Shown in pieces: positions 13,180-22,927 of a DNA stretch of 64,000 nucleotides. The notes beneath the pieces were generated by a model. The model did not search any database, had not been told where the DNA came from, and saw only the letters and a program-made list of their open reading frames with translations. The stretch is from Nocardia arthritidis NBRC 100137 (GTDB lineage: Bacteria > Actinomycetota > Actinomycetes > Mycobacteriales > Mycobacteriaceae), in the NCBI RefSeq assembly GCF_001612765.1, contig NZ_BDBB01000002.1, positions 124,001 through 188,000 of the forward strand, in the 5' to 3' direction. The stretch's first letter is position 1, and each line of letters begins with the position of its first letter. Made by a program: the position numbers and the translations under genes.

Positions 13180-13997
13180 TGGCACTGCTGGCCGATCACA
13201 GGCACGAGTCGTGGACCGGCTCGGAAATGTCGGTGTCTGCGCTGATAGCGCACACGCTGATCCAGACCCAGCGCCTGCTGCTGCGCTGGGCACGCAATCC
13301 GGTCACCCTGCTGGAGACGCTGATCATCCCGTGCCTGCTGCTGATCATGCTGAACACCGTCATCGGCGGGCAGATCCGGAAGTTCACCGGCGAGAGCGCG
13401 CTGTACGGCTCGGTGCCCATGGTCGCCCTGGTGGGCGCGCTGTCCGGCGCGGTGGCCGGGGGCGTGCTGCTCGGCCGCGAACGCGACGCGGGCCTACTCG
13501 CGCGCTTCTGGGTACTGCCCGTACACCGCGCCTCCGGCCTGGCCTCGCGGGTGCTCGCCGAGGGCTGCCGCATCTTCGTCTGCACTGTGGCCGTCGTGCT
13601 GGTGGGCTCGGTGCTCGGGTTCCGCTTCCACCAGGGCGTCGCGGCGGCGATCGTCTTCCTGTTCGTCCCGGTGCTCTTCGGCCTGGCCTTCGCCACCGTC
13701 GTCACCTCGGTCGCCGTGTTCACCGCGAAGTCGACGCTGGTGGAGGGCATCACGATCCTCACATCCCTGATGATGTTCTTCAGCACCGGCTTCGTTCCGC
13801 TGGCCGCCTTCCCCAAGTGGGTGCAGCCGGTGGTGCGCAACCAACCCCTGTCCGTCGGGGTCGACGCCATGCGCGCGCTCGCCTTCGGCGGGCCGCTCGC
13901 CCGGCCGCTCACCCTCACCGTCGTCTGGTCGATCGGCGCGATCGTCCTGTTCGCGGTGCCCGCGACCATCGGCTACCGCCGGGCCAGCAGGCGCTGA
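13179..13997 (+). CDS. ABC-2 type transporter permease (DrrC-like), second copy
   Basis: Second 272-aa membrane permease of the exporter. ATG at 13179 is chosen because GGAGGG lies just upstream and it overlaps the previous stop; the frame is open a little further upstream. It carries about six transmembrane segments, an ABC-2 core and the motif WVQPVVRNQPLS near the C-terminus, paralogous to WVQPFVRNQPVS in the first permease. One ATPase plus two diverged permeases is the DrrABC layout seen next to many actinobacterial NRPS and PKS genes. Confidence 0.9.
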   Translation: MALLADHRHESWTGSEMSVSALIAHTLIQTQRLLLRWARNPVTLLETLIIPCLLLIMLNTVIGGQIRKFTGESALYGSVPMVALVGALSGAVAGGVLLGRERDAGLLARFWVLPVHRASGLASRVLAEGCRIFVCTVAVVLVGSVLGFRFHQGVAAAIVFLFVPVLFGLAFATVVTSVAVFTAKSTLVEGITILTSLMMFFSTGFVPLAAFPKWVQPVVRNQPLSVGVDAMRALAFGGPLARPLTLTVVWSIGAIVLFAVPATIGYRRASRR

Positions 13998-14095
13998 CCC
14001 CGGCTCACAGCGAACTCCCAGCACGAACCCAGCCGGACATGAGCGCCCGTTCCTAACGTCGTGCAAGACGATGTCGGCGAACGAAAGGACAGACG

Positions 14096-15025
14096 GTGGG
14101 CGCACGGCGCGATGAGGTGCACGAGCACGATCTCGGCCTCACACACGATATGAAGGTGATGGTGTCCCGGCGCCGTGCCCTGCTCTTCTTCGGGGCGACC
14201 GCGGGCGCGGCGGCGGTCGCGGCGGGCTGCGCGTCGGGATCGAACGACACGACGGCCGGCACGACCGAGACCGCGTCGGCGACCACCGCGCAATCCGGCG
14301 GCGTCACCGCCGCTCCGCAGGAAACCCAGGGCCCGTATCCGGGCGACGGATCGAACGGACCCAACGTCCTCATCGAGTCCGGGGTGGTGCGCAGCGACAT
14401 CACCAGCTCGTTCGGCTCGTACTCCGGCGTCGCGCAGGGCGTTCCGATGACGCTCGAACTCACGCTGCGCGATCTGGCGAACAGCGGCGCAGCGGGAGCG
14501 GGCATGGCGGTGTACGTGTGGCACTGCGACCGGGACGGCAACTACTCCCTCTACAGCAGCGGTGTCACCGAGCAGAACTACCTGCGCGGTGTGCAGGTGG
14601 CCGGCGCCGACGGCAAGGTGAGCTTCACGTCGATCTTTCCGGCCTGCTACTCCGGCCGGTGGCCGCACATCCACTTCGAGGTCTACGACTCGCTGGAGAC
14701 CGCGGTTGCGGGCCAGAACGCGCGGCTGACCTCGCAGATCGCGCTGCCCCAGGACACCTGCGAGGCGGTGTTCGCCTACGACTCCGGTTACGCGCGCAGC
14801 GTCACCAATCTGGCCGAGGTCTCGCTCGCCTCCGACGGCATCTTCGGCGACGGCTGGGACGCCGAACTGGCGACCGCGACGGGCGCGCCGTCCTCCGGGC
14901 TGCGCGTCTCGCTCACTGTGGGCGTCGCCGAGAAATCGCAGAATACGCAGTCGGGCAATGGTTCCGCGCAGCCCGGTGGGCGGCCGCCCGGCGGCGGCGC
15001 ACCCGGCGGCCGGCCTCCGCGGTAG
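14096..15025 (+). CDS. Secreted intradiol ring-cleavage dioxygenase-like lipoprotein
   Basis: 309-aa exported protein. A twin-arginine motif (SRRRALLFF, residues 24-32) is followed by a hydrophobic stretch and a lipobox ending AAGC (Cys45), so it is probably a Tat-exported lipoprotein. The core resembles the protocatechuate 3,4-dioxygenase beta fold: ETQGPYP entry, VYVWHCDRDGNY, and WPHIHFEVY with the metal-binding histidines. The C-terminus is a Gly/Pro/Arg-rich tail. GTG at 14096 is chosen for its upstream GAAAGGA; an ATG at 14150 would also keep the signal peptide. Such extracellular dioxygenase-like proteins are common in actinomycetes, and their substrate is usually unknown. Confidence 0.85.
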   Translation: MGARRDEVHEHDLGLTHDMKVMVSRRRALLFFGATAGAAAVAAGCASGSNDTTAGTTETASATTAQSGGVTAAPQETQGPYPGDGSNGPNVLIESGVVRSDITSSFGSYSGVAQGVPMTLELTLRDLANSGAAGAGMAVYVWHCDRDGNYSLYSSGVTEQNYLRGVQVAGADGKVSFTSIFPACYSGRWPHIHFEVYDSLETAVAGQNARLTSQIALPQDTCEAVFAYDSGYARSVTNLAEVSLASDGIFGDGWDAELATATGAPSSGLRVSLTVGVAEKSQNTQSGNGSAQPGGRPPGGGAPGGRPPR

Positions 15026-15462
15026 CGATCGGTCCTGCGCCCGCCCGCCACGGACTCTTCGGCCGGGCGTTGGTCGGCCACGAGATGCCGGACCAGGCGT
15101 AGCCGCTCCCATGATCGATGCGGCCCAGGCAGACAACCACGCGTCGACGCGGCTCGGGGTGCGGGATCGGTCCCCGGGCGGCGGTGACTTGCGGCACTGC
15201 CGCCGTAGCGGCGCGCCGGGGAAACAAAAGGGTCAGCGAGCCCGGCAACGCTTTCGCGGCCGAGCGGAGGCAGGCATCCACACCTGGTGTGCCGCGTCGT
15301 CAGCCCGGCGCACCCGCCTTACGTGACACCTTCTGGCAAACTTTCAGTGATCAATCGGCCCACCGGTGCCGATGTAGTCGCCAGAAGGCGCGTACCGCAC
15401 AATAGGGGGCCGCGCGCGGCGCGCCCCGGCGTTCTTCCGCACGTAGGACGCGTGTCGCGGTG
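15026..15462. other. Non-coding stretch upstream of the nrdF control region
   Basis: About 440 bases with no convincing gene on either strand; the open frames are GC-driven and lack ribosome binding sites. The following 100 bases carry the NrdR boxes listed separately. Confidence 0.5.
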
Positions 15463-15478
15463 ACACAAGGTGTTGTGC
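15463..15478 (+). promoter_or_regulatory. NrdR box 1 upstream of nrdF
   Basis: acacaaggtgttgtgc: the inverted repeat CACAA-N4-TTGTG fits the NrdR box consensus (about ACACWATATATWGTGT). It lies 32 bases upstream of box 2, three helical turns, the usual arrangement for tandem NrdR sites. Confidence 0.75.
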
Positions 15479-15494
15479 TACGCGGACATGTCAG

Positions 15495-15510
15495 CCACTA
15501 GGAGTAGTGT
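15495..15510 (+). promoter_or_regulatory. NrdR box 2 upstream of nrdF
   Basis: ccactaggagtagtgt: inverted repeat CACTA-N4-TAGTG, 11 of 16 positions identical to the idealised NrdR box with both arms intact. It lies 56 bases before the nrdF start. Confidence 0.8.
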
Positions 15511-15532
15511 TCCGAGGGTAGACATTCCGTGA

Positions 15533-16528
<996 letters not shown>

Positions 16529-16534
16529 GCTGAC

Positions 16535-16568
16535 CGAGCCCGGCCTCGCCACCGCGGAGCCGGGCTCG
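16535..16568 (+). terminator. Hairpin terminator after nrdF
   Basis: Ten-base-pair stem (cgagcccggc / gccgggctcg) seven bases after the nrdF stop with a 14-base loop. There is no strong U-tract, as is usual in high-GC actinomycetes. Confidence 0.6.
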
Positions 16569-16585
16569 AGCTACCTTCTGCGGTG

Positions 16586-16608
16586 ACCGGATCACATCGT
16601 GATCCGGT
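16586..16608. terminator. Perfect short hairpin between convergent nrdF and mgtE
   Basis: accggatcac-atc-gtgatccggt: ten perfect base pairs around a three-base loop. It lies between two convergent genes and could terminate either. Confidence 0.55.
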
Positions 16609-16685
16609 GCCGCCGAGCGGGATTCATTCGCATGAAGCCCAGGATTTCCCTACCTTCGGGGCGGTCGGCCCCTCGTTCGCCGACA

Positions 16686-18050
16686 TCAGATCCCCAAGAC
16701 CAGCTTGGCCGTCGTGAAGTAGATGATCAGGCCGGTGGCGTCGACCAGGGTGGTGACCATCGGAGCGGAGACGACCGCGGGGTCGATGCGCAGTTTCTTG
16801 GCCAGCAGCGGCATGGTGCCGCCGATGGTGGCAGCCCAGCCGCAGATCAGGACCAAGGTGATGCCGACGACCAGGGCGATGCGCGGACCGACGAACAGGG
16901 CGCCGATCGCCAAGCCCACCGAGGCCAGCAGCGAGCCGAGCACCAGGCCGACCCGGCATTCCCGCCAGATCACCTTCAACAGGTCCGACGCCTTGACCTC
17001 GCCGACCGCGACCGCGCGCACGCAGGCGGTGGCGGCCTGCGCGCCCGCGTTCCCACCCGCGCCGATCAGCAGCGGGATGAACAGCGCCAGGTGCGCCGCC
17101 TGCTGCAAGGTGCCCTCGAAGAAGTCGGTCACGCTCACCGTCAGCGTCGCGGCGAAGAGCAACAGCAGCAGCCACAGCGCGCGATAGCGCGCCAGCTGGA
17201 ACACTCCGGCGGCCATGTAGTGGCCCTCCCAGGGCGCCGAGCCCGCCTGCAGCGCCACGTCCTCACTGTCGGCGGCCTCGATCACCTCGACCGCGTCGTC
17301 GATGGTGAGCAGCCCGACCAGCCGGTCCTCGCTGTCCACCACCGGTAGGTTGATGTCGTTGGTCTCGCGCATCAGGCGGGCGGCCTTCTCCGCGGAATCG
17401 GTGGCCCGCGCGAAGGCGGGCTCGGTGACGACCAGCTCCGACACCATTGTCTCGGGCCTGCTGAGCACCAGTTCGCGCAGTTCGACGATGCCGGTCAGCC
17501 GCCTGCCCGAATCGACCACCGGCAGCGTGTACACCGTCTCGGCGTTGCCGCCCTTGGCGCGCACCATGCCGAGCGCTTCGGCCACCGTGAGATCGCGCGG
17601 CAGCGCCACCACCTCCGGCGTCATGAATTGCCCGGCGGAGCCCTCCGGGTAGCCCAGCAAACTCGCGGTCATCCGCCGCTCCCGTGGGCTCAGCCCGGCC
17701 AGCGCCTTCTTGGCCACCTTGGCGGGCGCCTCGCGCAGCATGCGGGCCCGGTCGTCGGGCGCCATGCCCTCGACCAGGTCACGAAAGCTCTGATCGCGCA
17801 GCCCCTGCAGGATCTGCTGCTGGTCCACCGGCTCGAGTTCCTCGAAGACGGCCAGCGCCAGGTCTTTGTCGAGCAGGCGGAACGCCATCCCGGCTCGCAC
17901 CGCGTCCATGCGGGCGAGCTGATCGGCGATGACGTGCGGCGGATGGTTGCCGAGCCAGTCCAGCGCGGCGTCCACGCGACGGGTATCGACGATGTCCTGG
18001 AGGGATTCGGACAGCGTCGGACGTACTTCGATGATGTCGGTCTGCGACAT
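16686..18050 (-). CDS. mgtE: Magnesium transporter MgtE
   Basis: 454-aa MgtE-type Mg2+ channel. Order: N-terminal MgtE_N superhelical domain (residues about 20-125), two CBS domains (about 130-250) that act as Mg2+ sensor, a plug helix, then a C-terminal membrane domain of about five helices with the GAGGNAGAQAA pore motif. Full length for the family. ATG has GAGGTCC upstream. I looked upstream for an M-box or other Mg2+ riboswitch and could not recognise one. Confidence 0.95.
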   Translation of the reverse strand: MSQTDIIEVRPTLSESLQDIVDTRRVDAALDWLGNHPPHVIADQLARMDAVRAGMAFRLLDKDLALAVFEELEPVDQQQILQGLRDQSFRDLVEGMAPDDRARMLREAPAKVAKKALAGLSPRERRMTASLLGYPEGSAGQFMTPEVVALPRDLTVAEALGMVRAKGGNAETVYTLPVVDSGRRLTGIVELRELVLSRPETMVSELVVTEPAFARATDSAEKAARLMRETNDINLPVVDSEDRLVGLLTIDDAVEVIEAADSEDVALQAGSAPWEGHYMAAGVFQLARYRALWLLLLLFAATLTVSVTDFFEGTLQQAAHLALFIPLLIGAGGNAGAQAATACVRAVAVGEVKASDLLKVIWRECRVGLVLGSLLASVGLAIGALFVGPRIALVVGITLVLICGWAATIGGTMPLLAKKLRIDPAVVSAPMVTTLVDATGLIIYFTTAKLVLGI

Positions 18051-18458
18051 GAGAGGACCTCAGCACATGCGTGAGTGAACGGAGAGCGCGAAATTCACAC
18101 CGCGGGCGCCGGCCCCTGCCGTCGCGACCTGATCAGGAATGCGAAGGGGCGGCGCCGCGCGGCCTTCGACTGGGAGGTTCGCTGCGCATCGCTACCCCAC
18201 CTCCCTCTCGTCGTCGCCGCGGATCTCGGATATCCGCACCATTCGGATCAACATCTCGCGGACAGGAAACGTCCTCGTGCAGCTTACATGGCTTCGGGAA
18301 CGATGATCACCTTACGACAGCGCACTGTGACCCAAGCCGCTCCACACCGAGCGGAATCGGGCTCTCCTGGGTCCGAGTTCGTCGACACCGCACGACGCAT
18401 CGACCGCGATGGCGGTCGGACCAGCCCGGCTGCGCTCAGCGAGAAGCGGCGGTGCGAC

Positions 18459-18673
18459 CCGTCATCGGCACCGACGCGGCCGAGTCCTACTTCCACCAGC
18501 TCTACAACAGCGGCGCCGCCACCGGCACTCCGGACCAGATCATCGACAACCTCACCAAGGTCCGCGATCTCGGCCTCGGCTACGCCGTCTTCAACTTCCC
18601 CGAATCGGCCTACGACACCTCGGGCATCGAACTCTTCGAACGCGAAGTGCTCCCTGATTTGCCGGCGTCGTAG
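18459..18673 (+). pseudogene. C-terminal remnant of a luciferase-like (LLM) flavin/F420 oxidoreductase
   Basis: About 70 codons read like the end of an LLM-class monooxygenase: GTPDQIIDNLTKVRDLGLGY followed by a YDTSGIELFEREVLP tail, ending in a stop at 18671-18673. Nothing upstream in any frame supplies the rest of the roughly 300-aa enzyme, and no start or ribosome binding site precedes it. It is therefore a decayed gene end, probably left by a deletion. Confidence 0.7.
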
Positions 18674-18739
18674 TGATCCGACTCCTCACACCGAGGTGGC
18701 TGTCCGCTCCATTGTGGCCAGCCACCTCGCAATGCGCGG

Positions 18740-19294
18740 TCATTTTTGCTCGAAAACTTTCCACAGCGCCATCTCAGCCTGCCGGGACGGCGAGCCGTCC
18801 CACGGGTGGAGCAGGAAGTTCTCGTCGAAGAGGTGGTCTCGATACTTCGGCTTTGCAAATCCCCAGTTGGTGACCCTCAGGACAGCCGTCCGCTGCGCGA
18901 CTTCGTCTTTTTTCACAAGATGGGCGATATCGGTGGCGACCGCCCGTAAATCTTCGGGACCGATTGAATTCGGCACGGTGAGATCGACTCGGACCGAGAT
19001 TTTACCGGGCTGCTCCGCTAGGTCGGTTGTATCCACCGCGAAAAAGCAGGCTCCTGCCGGAAGCGCTAATTGCACCAACCTCGCCGTTAATTTCTTTTCA
19101 TCATCTTCCCGATAATCCCACACGGGGACTTCGACACATTCGGTCGGCGCTGTCGCAGTCGCGACGGAGGAGCTCGGCTTCGCCGTTGGGTTCCCTACTT
19201 TTTCAGAGCCGCACCCAACCGTTGTCGAGAACCCGGCCGCGATCAACGCGACCACCGCAGCTCTCAGCAACCGATGTCCAGCAGAACGATGCAT
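18740..19294 (-). CDS. Putative lipoprotein, last gene of the WXG100-like operon
   Basis: 184-aa protein with a signal peptide ending in TTVGCGS, a plausible lipobox Cys, then a Thr/Ser/Ala linker and a globular region (ECVEVPVWDYR to KVFEQK). ATG at 19294 is chosen because it starts one base after the upstream stop and precedes the signal peptide; the frame is open further upstream. The family is not recognised; it resembles the DUF3558-like small secreted lipoproteins often found with ESX-type genes, but that is only an impression. Composition is clearly less GC-rich than the flanks. Confidence 0.75.
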   Translation of the reverse strand: MHRSAGHRLLRAAVVALIAAGFSTTVGCGSEKVGNPTAKPSSSVATATAPTECVEVPVWDYREDDEKKLTARLVQLALPAGACFFAVDTTDLAEQPGKISVRVDLTVPNSIGPEDLRAVATDIAHLVKKDEVAQRTAVLRVTNWGFAKPKYRDHLFDENFLLHPWDGSPSRQAEMALWKVFEQK

Positions 19295-19295
19295 C

Positions 19296-20087
19296 TCAGC
19301 TGTCCCCGTCCAGTTTCCAATTGTCGTCTTTATTATCGTATCCATCGGTCTGCGGACTGGGCCAGCGATCTTTTCCTTCGGCATCCGGAAAAAATCCAGC
19401 CGGATGATTGATGATATTCGCGAGCTCATTCGAGGCGATCATCGCCTTTGCCTGCAACTCTAGGAAGCTGGTCATTGCCTCGACGACGAGCTCAACAGCG
19501 GTAACTATCGCATCATTGAAATTGTTTATCGACCAGACCAGCCCGACAGCGGTCGCGGATTCGCCGATGGCAACAGCCGCATTAGCGAGCAATGTTCCCA
19601 GCTTGTCGATGATCTGCTTGTACAGTATCCTCCCTTCCTCCGCGATAGTCAGAAGCTGCTCATGCACCTGCTCGCACATTTCTGTCGCCTTGGACATGGC
19701 TGCCGACTGATACGTTTGCGATGCCTTGAACGCCTTGTAGGCGCTGCCGTCCCAGTAGCCTTCGAGGTTCACGTCCGGCTTGTTCTGGATATTGTTGACA
19801 GCAGATACGGCAGCGCCGACTTGTTGCCATTTTGCCGCATATCCCACGAACAACACCGGAGCAGCTTGCCCCTCGACCGCTTCACCGAGCTTCGAGATCA
19901 GAGTCTTCAAATCCTCTTGCATCGCATCCCTTGTATCGGTCAACGCGATGTAGGCCCCGGGCAGAACCCATTTGAGGTCATCGAACTTGTCGTTCAGCTT
20001 TCCCGGCAACTTCTTTACTTCATCTACTTTTCTGGTGAACTCGTCACTAATTGCCGTCAATTGATCTATCGTCGGATTCGCACCCAT
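19296..20087 (-). CDS. WXG100-like / type VII secretion-associated protein
   Basis: 263-aa mostly helical protein. The segment LEGYWDGSAYKAFKA (residues about 107-121) carries the W-x-G turn of WXG100 proteins, within a longer helical hairpin; the C-terminal part has a hydrophobic helix pair and an acidic, Asp/Lys-rich tail. Its start overlaps the upstream stop (20085-20089), so it is coupled to the 109-aa gene. It probably forms a secreted or surface complex with that partner. No ESX secretion machinery is in the window. Confidence 0.75.
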   Translation of the reverse strand: MGANPTIDQLTAISDEFTRKVDEVKKLPGKLNDKFDDLKWVLPGAYIALTDTRDAMQEDLKTLISKLGEAVEGQAAPVLFVGYAAKWQQVGAAVSAVNNIQNKPDVNLEGYWDGSAYKAFKASQTYQSAAMSKATEMCEQVHEQLLTIAEEGRILYKQIIDKLGTLLANAAVAIGESATAVGLVWSINNFNDAIVTAVELVVEAMTSFLELQAKAMIASNELANIINHPAGFFPDAEGKDRWPSPQTDGYDNKDDNWKLDGDS

Positions 20088-20416
20088 CAGATAGAGAAGT
20101 CCATTTCTCCCGCAAGCTTCTCCAAGCTCTGCTTCTGTTCGACCTGCTGCTCATCGAAGCTGACCACTGCCCTGCGCAGCGCGCTACCGATCTGTTCAGC
20201 GGCGGGAGCAGCTTCATTGAGACGGTCCTGAATGTACGCGGCAGCTCTACTGTAGTTTTCCCAGGCCAAAATGAAGAGTGGACCGAATTGCAGCGATGAG
20301 TACTTCAGCTCGTCGATCGATGCAGCCGCCTTGCGCAACCCAGGAGCCACATCGTTTATCCAAGCCTTCGATGCGCTCTCCAGGCGGTCCAACTCCGCCT
20401 TCATGCCATCAGTCAT
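20087..20416 (-). CDS. Small helical protein, WXG100/ESX-like partner
   Basis: 109-aa protein predicted to be almost entirely helical, about the size of a WXG100 protein; a short FGPLF turn near the middle replaces a clear W-x-G. Start and stop both overlap neighbouring genes by a few bases, the typical arrangement for co-translated heterodimer partners. Function is inferred from context and size only. Confidence 0.7.
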   Translation of the reverse strand: MTDGMKAELDRLESASKAWINDVAPGLRKAAASIDELKYSSLQFGPLFILAWENYSRAAAYIQDRLNEAAPAAEQIGSALRRAVVSFDEQQVEQKQSLEKLAGEMDFSI

Positions 20417-21063
20417 CAGAACTCGTTCCTCAGCAATCGCTGTTCATGCCTGACGAGGCGAGCCGCCAATTCACGATCAGATTCTTGGTCCAAATAAATA
20501 TCTCTGACCCATCTGGGCTTTTTAGCTCGAATCTGATCACAGCATGCGACGATGTCCTGAGCAATAAAGTTCGAATCGATCGCCCCCGCCCAGTTCGGAT
20601 CGATCTCAACGGAAACGAGCTCGGAGAGCGTCGCGGTTACGGTCAACGCGGGCTCATCGTATTCATTGTATCCGGGACCGTAAACGGTGAAAGTTGGTTC
20701 TGAATACAGCCGATCATACAAGTCGCGATATTCTTCGTAAGTGCGCGTCCGCAACAGCAGAGGTGTGACATCACGGAGAGATGGGAGAGTCGACTCCGGT
20801 ACAGTGCCGGACTCAACATAACGCATCATCAATTCATAGCGTGCGAATTGATACGCCTCCATGATGGACAGACCGTATTGCGACGCGTCGAAGGCTTGTT
20901 TCCAACCGCGAGCGAGCGTAATTCTTGTAGGCAGGCGATCGCCACCTATCTCCACCTTCACCAAGGAAGACTTCTGCGGCGGCTGAAAAGAATCCCTATC
21001 TGCGACATCGCTTCTATCTTGGACACTCGGATCATCGCCATACGAGTAAAGATTCGAAACCAT
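20416..21063 (-). CDS. Hypothetical protein, first gene of the WXG100-like operon
   Basis: 215 aa from the second ATG (MVSNLYSYGD); a start at 21090 would add nine residues. There is no signal peptide. The middle has KVEIGGDRLPTRITLARGWK and the C-terminal half LTVTATLSELVSVEIDPNWA, vaguely like YbaB/EspG-type proteins that accompany WXG100 pairs. I do not recognise the family with confidence. Stop overlaps the next start (ATGA). Codon use is AT-richer than the genome norm, suggesting the four genes 18740-21063 arrived together. Confidence 0.7.
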   Translation of the reverse strand: MVSNLYSYGDDPSVQDRSDVADRDSFQPPQKSSLVKVEIGGDRLPTRITLARGWKQAFDASQYGLSIMEAYQFARYELMMRYVESGTVPESTLPSLRDVTPLLLRTRTYEEYRDLYDRLYSEPTFTVYGPGYNEYDEPALTVTATLSELVSVEIDPNWAGAIDSNFIAQDIVACCDQIRAKKPRWVRDIYLDQESDRELAARLVRHEQRLLRNEF

Positions 21064-21090
21064 ATAGTCTCCCTCTCCGACGTCCGGCAC

Positions 21091-21446
21091 AGCGGTTGCA
21101 GTCCCATTGAAACGTCACCAAATACTTTCTACTGACGACACCACCCACATCGTGCACAGATAGTAAGGACGCCCGGCTCATATGGCGTAGTGCGAGTTCG
21201 ATGTCAAGAGAATGACATCCCGCGATTCGCCCACGTTCGACCATGACTCTCCAGGCCCACGGTGTCGCGTAATCCGACCTCACCCCCCAGCAATTTGTAC
21301 CCCACATGTGGCGATGGCTGCCATGTTCTCAGCCATTGATGGTTCTGTCAACCGACTGTTGACGCGAGGCTTGTGCTTGAAATATGTTTGGGCGGAATGT
21401 CACTGAGCCGATCCACCCCTGTCAGTGGACGCCAAAACACACTCCA
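21091..21446. other. Non-coding upstream region of the WXG100-like operon
   Basis: About 350 bases of mixed composition with no supported gene; it should hold the operon promoter, which I could not pinpoint. Confidence 0.4.
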
Positions 21447-21478
21447 TCCATCACAGACGGCATCCGGTTTGTGATGGA
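21447..21478 (-). terminator. Hairpin terminator after the SAM methyltransferase gene
   Basis: Nine-base-pair stem tccatcaca / tgtgatgga with a 14-base loop, 18 bases downstream of the minus-strand stop at 21496. Confidence 0.55.
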
Positions 21479-21495
21479 CGCCCGGCCCGGCCGGA

Positions 21496-22317
21496 TCACC
21501 GCTTGAGGCCCACCGCGCTCCAGCAGTTCACTTGGGAGTCGAGCCAGGACGGTGACTCACCGTGGGTGCGCCATTGGTTGGAGACGACGATGCCCGGGTC
21601 CATTAGTTCCAGCCCGGTGAAGAATCGGGCGAATTCGTCTCGCGTGCGTGTCTGGGCATACACCCCGCTCTGCCTGTACACGTTCAGGGCCTCGGTCATC
21701 ATCTCCGGTTCGAGGTCGGCGGTGATGTGCGAGACCACGAGGAACGAACCCGACGCGAGGGCGCCGAGCAGCGTCTGGACTATTCCGTAGGGGTCCTGCT
21801 CGTCGGACAGGAAATGCAGCACGGCGACCAGGCTCAGCGCCACCGGACGCTTCAGGTCCAGGGTGTCGAGGAGTTCGGGGGCGGACAGGATTGCCGCGGG
21901 ATCTTTCAGGTCGGCGTCGACGTAGGCGGTGCGACCCTCCGGCGTACCGGTGAGCAAGGCGCGGGCGTGGGACAACACGATCGGGTCGTTGTCCACGTAG
22001 ACCACCCGCGCGTCCGGCGTCGGCGCCTGCGCCACCTGGTGCAGGTTCGGCTCGGTCGGGATGCCGGTGCCGATGTCGAGGAACTGGGTCACGCCCATCG
22101 CGGTGAGCGCGTTCACCGCACGGTGCATGAAGAGCCGGTTCTGCCGAGCCGCGACCCGGGTGGTGGGAAACGCCGCGATGACCTTCTCGGCCGCGTCCCG
22201 ATCCACCTGATAGTGGTCTTTGCCGCCCAGCACGTAGTCGTATATTCGCGCGCTGCTCGGCACGCTCGCGTCGTGAATCGGACGGAGCGGCTTACCGTGG
22301 CCGCCGAGATCGGTCAT
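21496..22317 (-). CDS. SAM-dependent methyltransferase-like protein (PF04672 / DUF574 type)
   Basis: About 273-aa cytoplasmic protein. Family hallmarks are near the start: VPSSARIYDYVLGGKDHYQVD, then QFLDIGTGIPTEPNLHQVA (SAM-binding glycine-rich loop) and VVYVDNDPIV with the ribose-binding acidic residue. This family is greatly expanded in Nocardia and Streptomyces and commonly sits next to HTH or DUF397-type regulatory genes; substrates are unknown. ATG at 22317 follows GGGAACGAC; an ATG at 22329 is an alternative. It stands alone with its own terminator. Confidence 0.85.
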   Translation of the reverse strand: MTDLGGHGKPLRPIHDASVPSSARIYDYVLGGKDHYQVDRDAAEKVIAAFPTTRVAARQNRLFMHRAVNALTAMGVTQFLDIGTGIPTEPNLHQVAQAPTPDARVVYVDNDPIVLSHARALLTGTPEGRTAYVDADLKDPAAILSAPELLDTLDLKRPVALSLVAVLHFLSDEQDPYGIVQTLLGALASGSFLVVSHITADLEPEMMTEALNVYRQSGVYAQTRTRDEFARFFTGLELMDPGIVVSNQWRTHGESPSWLDSQVNCWSAVGLKR

Positions 22318-22329
22318 TGTCGTTCCCAT

Positions 22330-22927
22330 CACTACCGGATCGTCTCTGGCCCAGCATATTCCAGTCGCAGCTGGCCAACCGCCCATTGACGGTGGCCCGG
22401 CAGGGCAATGGCGAATGATGACTTCGGCGGACCGGCCGTCGAGCCTGACGCTCTACACCCACGGTGGCCGTCGTATCGGCGTCGCCCGCATCGGAGGCAC
22501 GATGTCCCGCACCCGAGGCAATATCTCCGTGTCCGCGTCGGTACTCGCGCGATCCGCAGCCGTGGGCGACATCACCACTCGTTCGATCGCGTCTGTCGCG
22601 GCCTCCATCTCCGATCGGCGATCGTTCGGAAAATCGCCGTGCGCTTGATTTTCCAGCCATTCCCTTGGCACTCGAGCCGACCACCTCGGCAGCCAGGGAC
22701 CGCCCTCCCCGCTGTCATCGCCTGACGCTCCTTCTGTCGGATACGTACCTTCACTATGACGCCGGAAGAAGCTGACGGTGTGACGATTGTCCGTACGAAC
22801 CGTCTCCCACCACCTACCGATCCGTTAGCTCAGCACGGTAGTGAGAAGCACCGAAACGGGCCAGAGAATATGGATGAGTGCGGAGAACATCCGGGTCAGC
22901 AACCGGCTCCGTAGGGGAGCCGCGCCA
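22330..22927. other. Stretch without a supported gene
   Basis: About 600 bases with short competing open frames in all directions and no good ribosome binding sites. A 72-codon minus-strand frame ending at 22453 looks faintly protein-like but I cannot support it. Confidence 0.4.

Noticed and set aside
18051..18300. Possible M-box or other magnesium riboswitch upstream of mgtE
   Set aside because: I could not find the conserved M-box segments on the minus strand; only generic GC-rich small stems.
22453..22671. 72-codon minus-strand frame with a faintly protein-like sequence
   Set aside because: No usable ribosome binding site (the purine run abuts the ATG), competing frames of equal quality, no recognised family.
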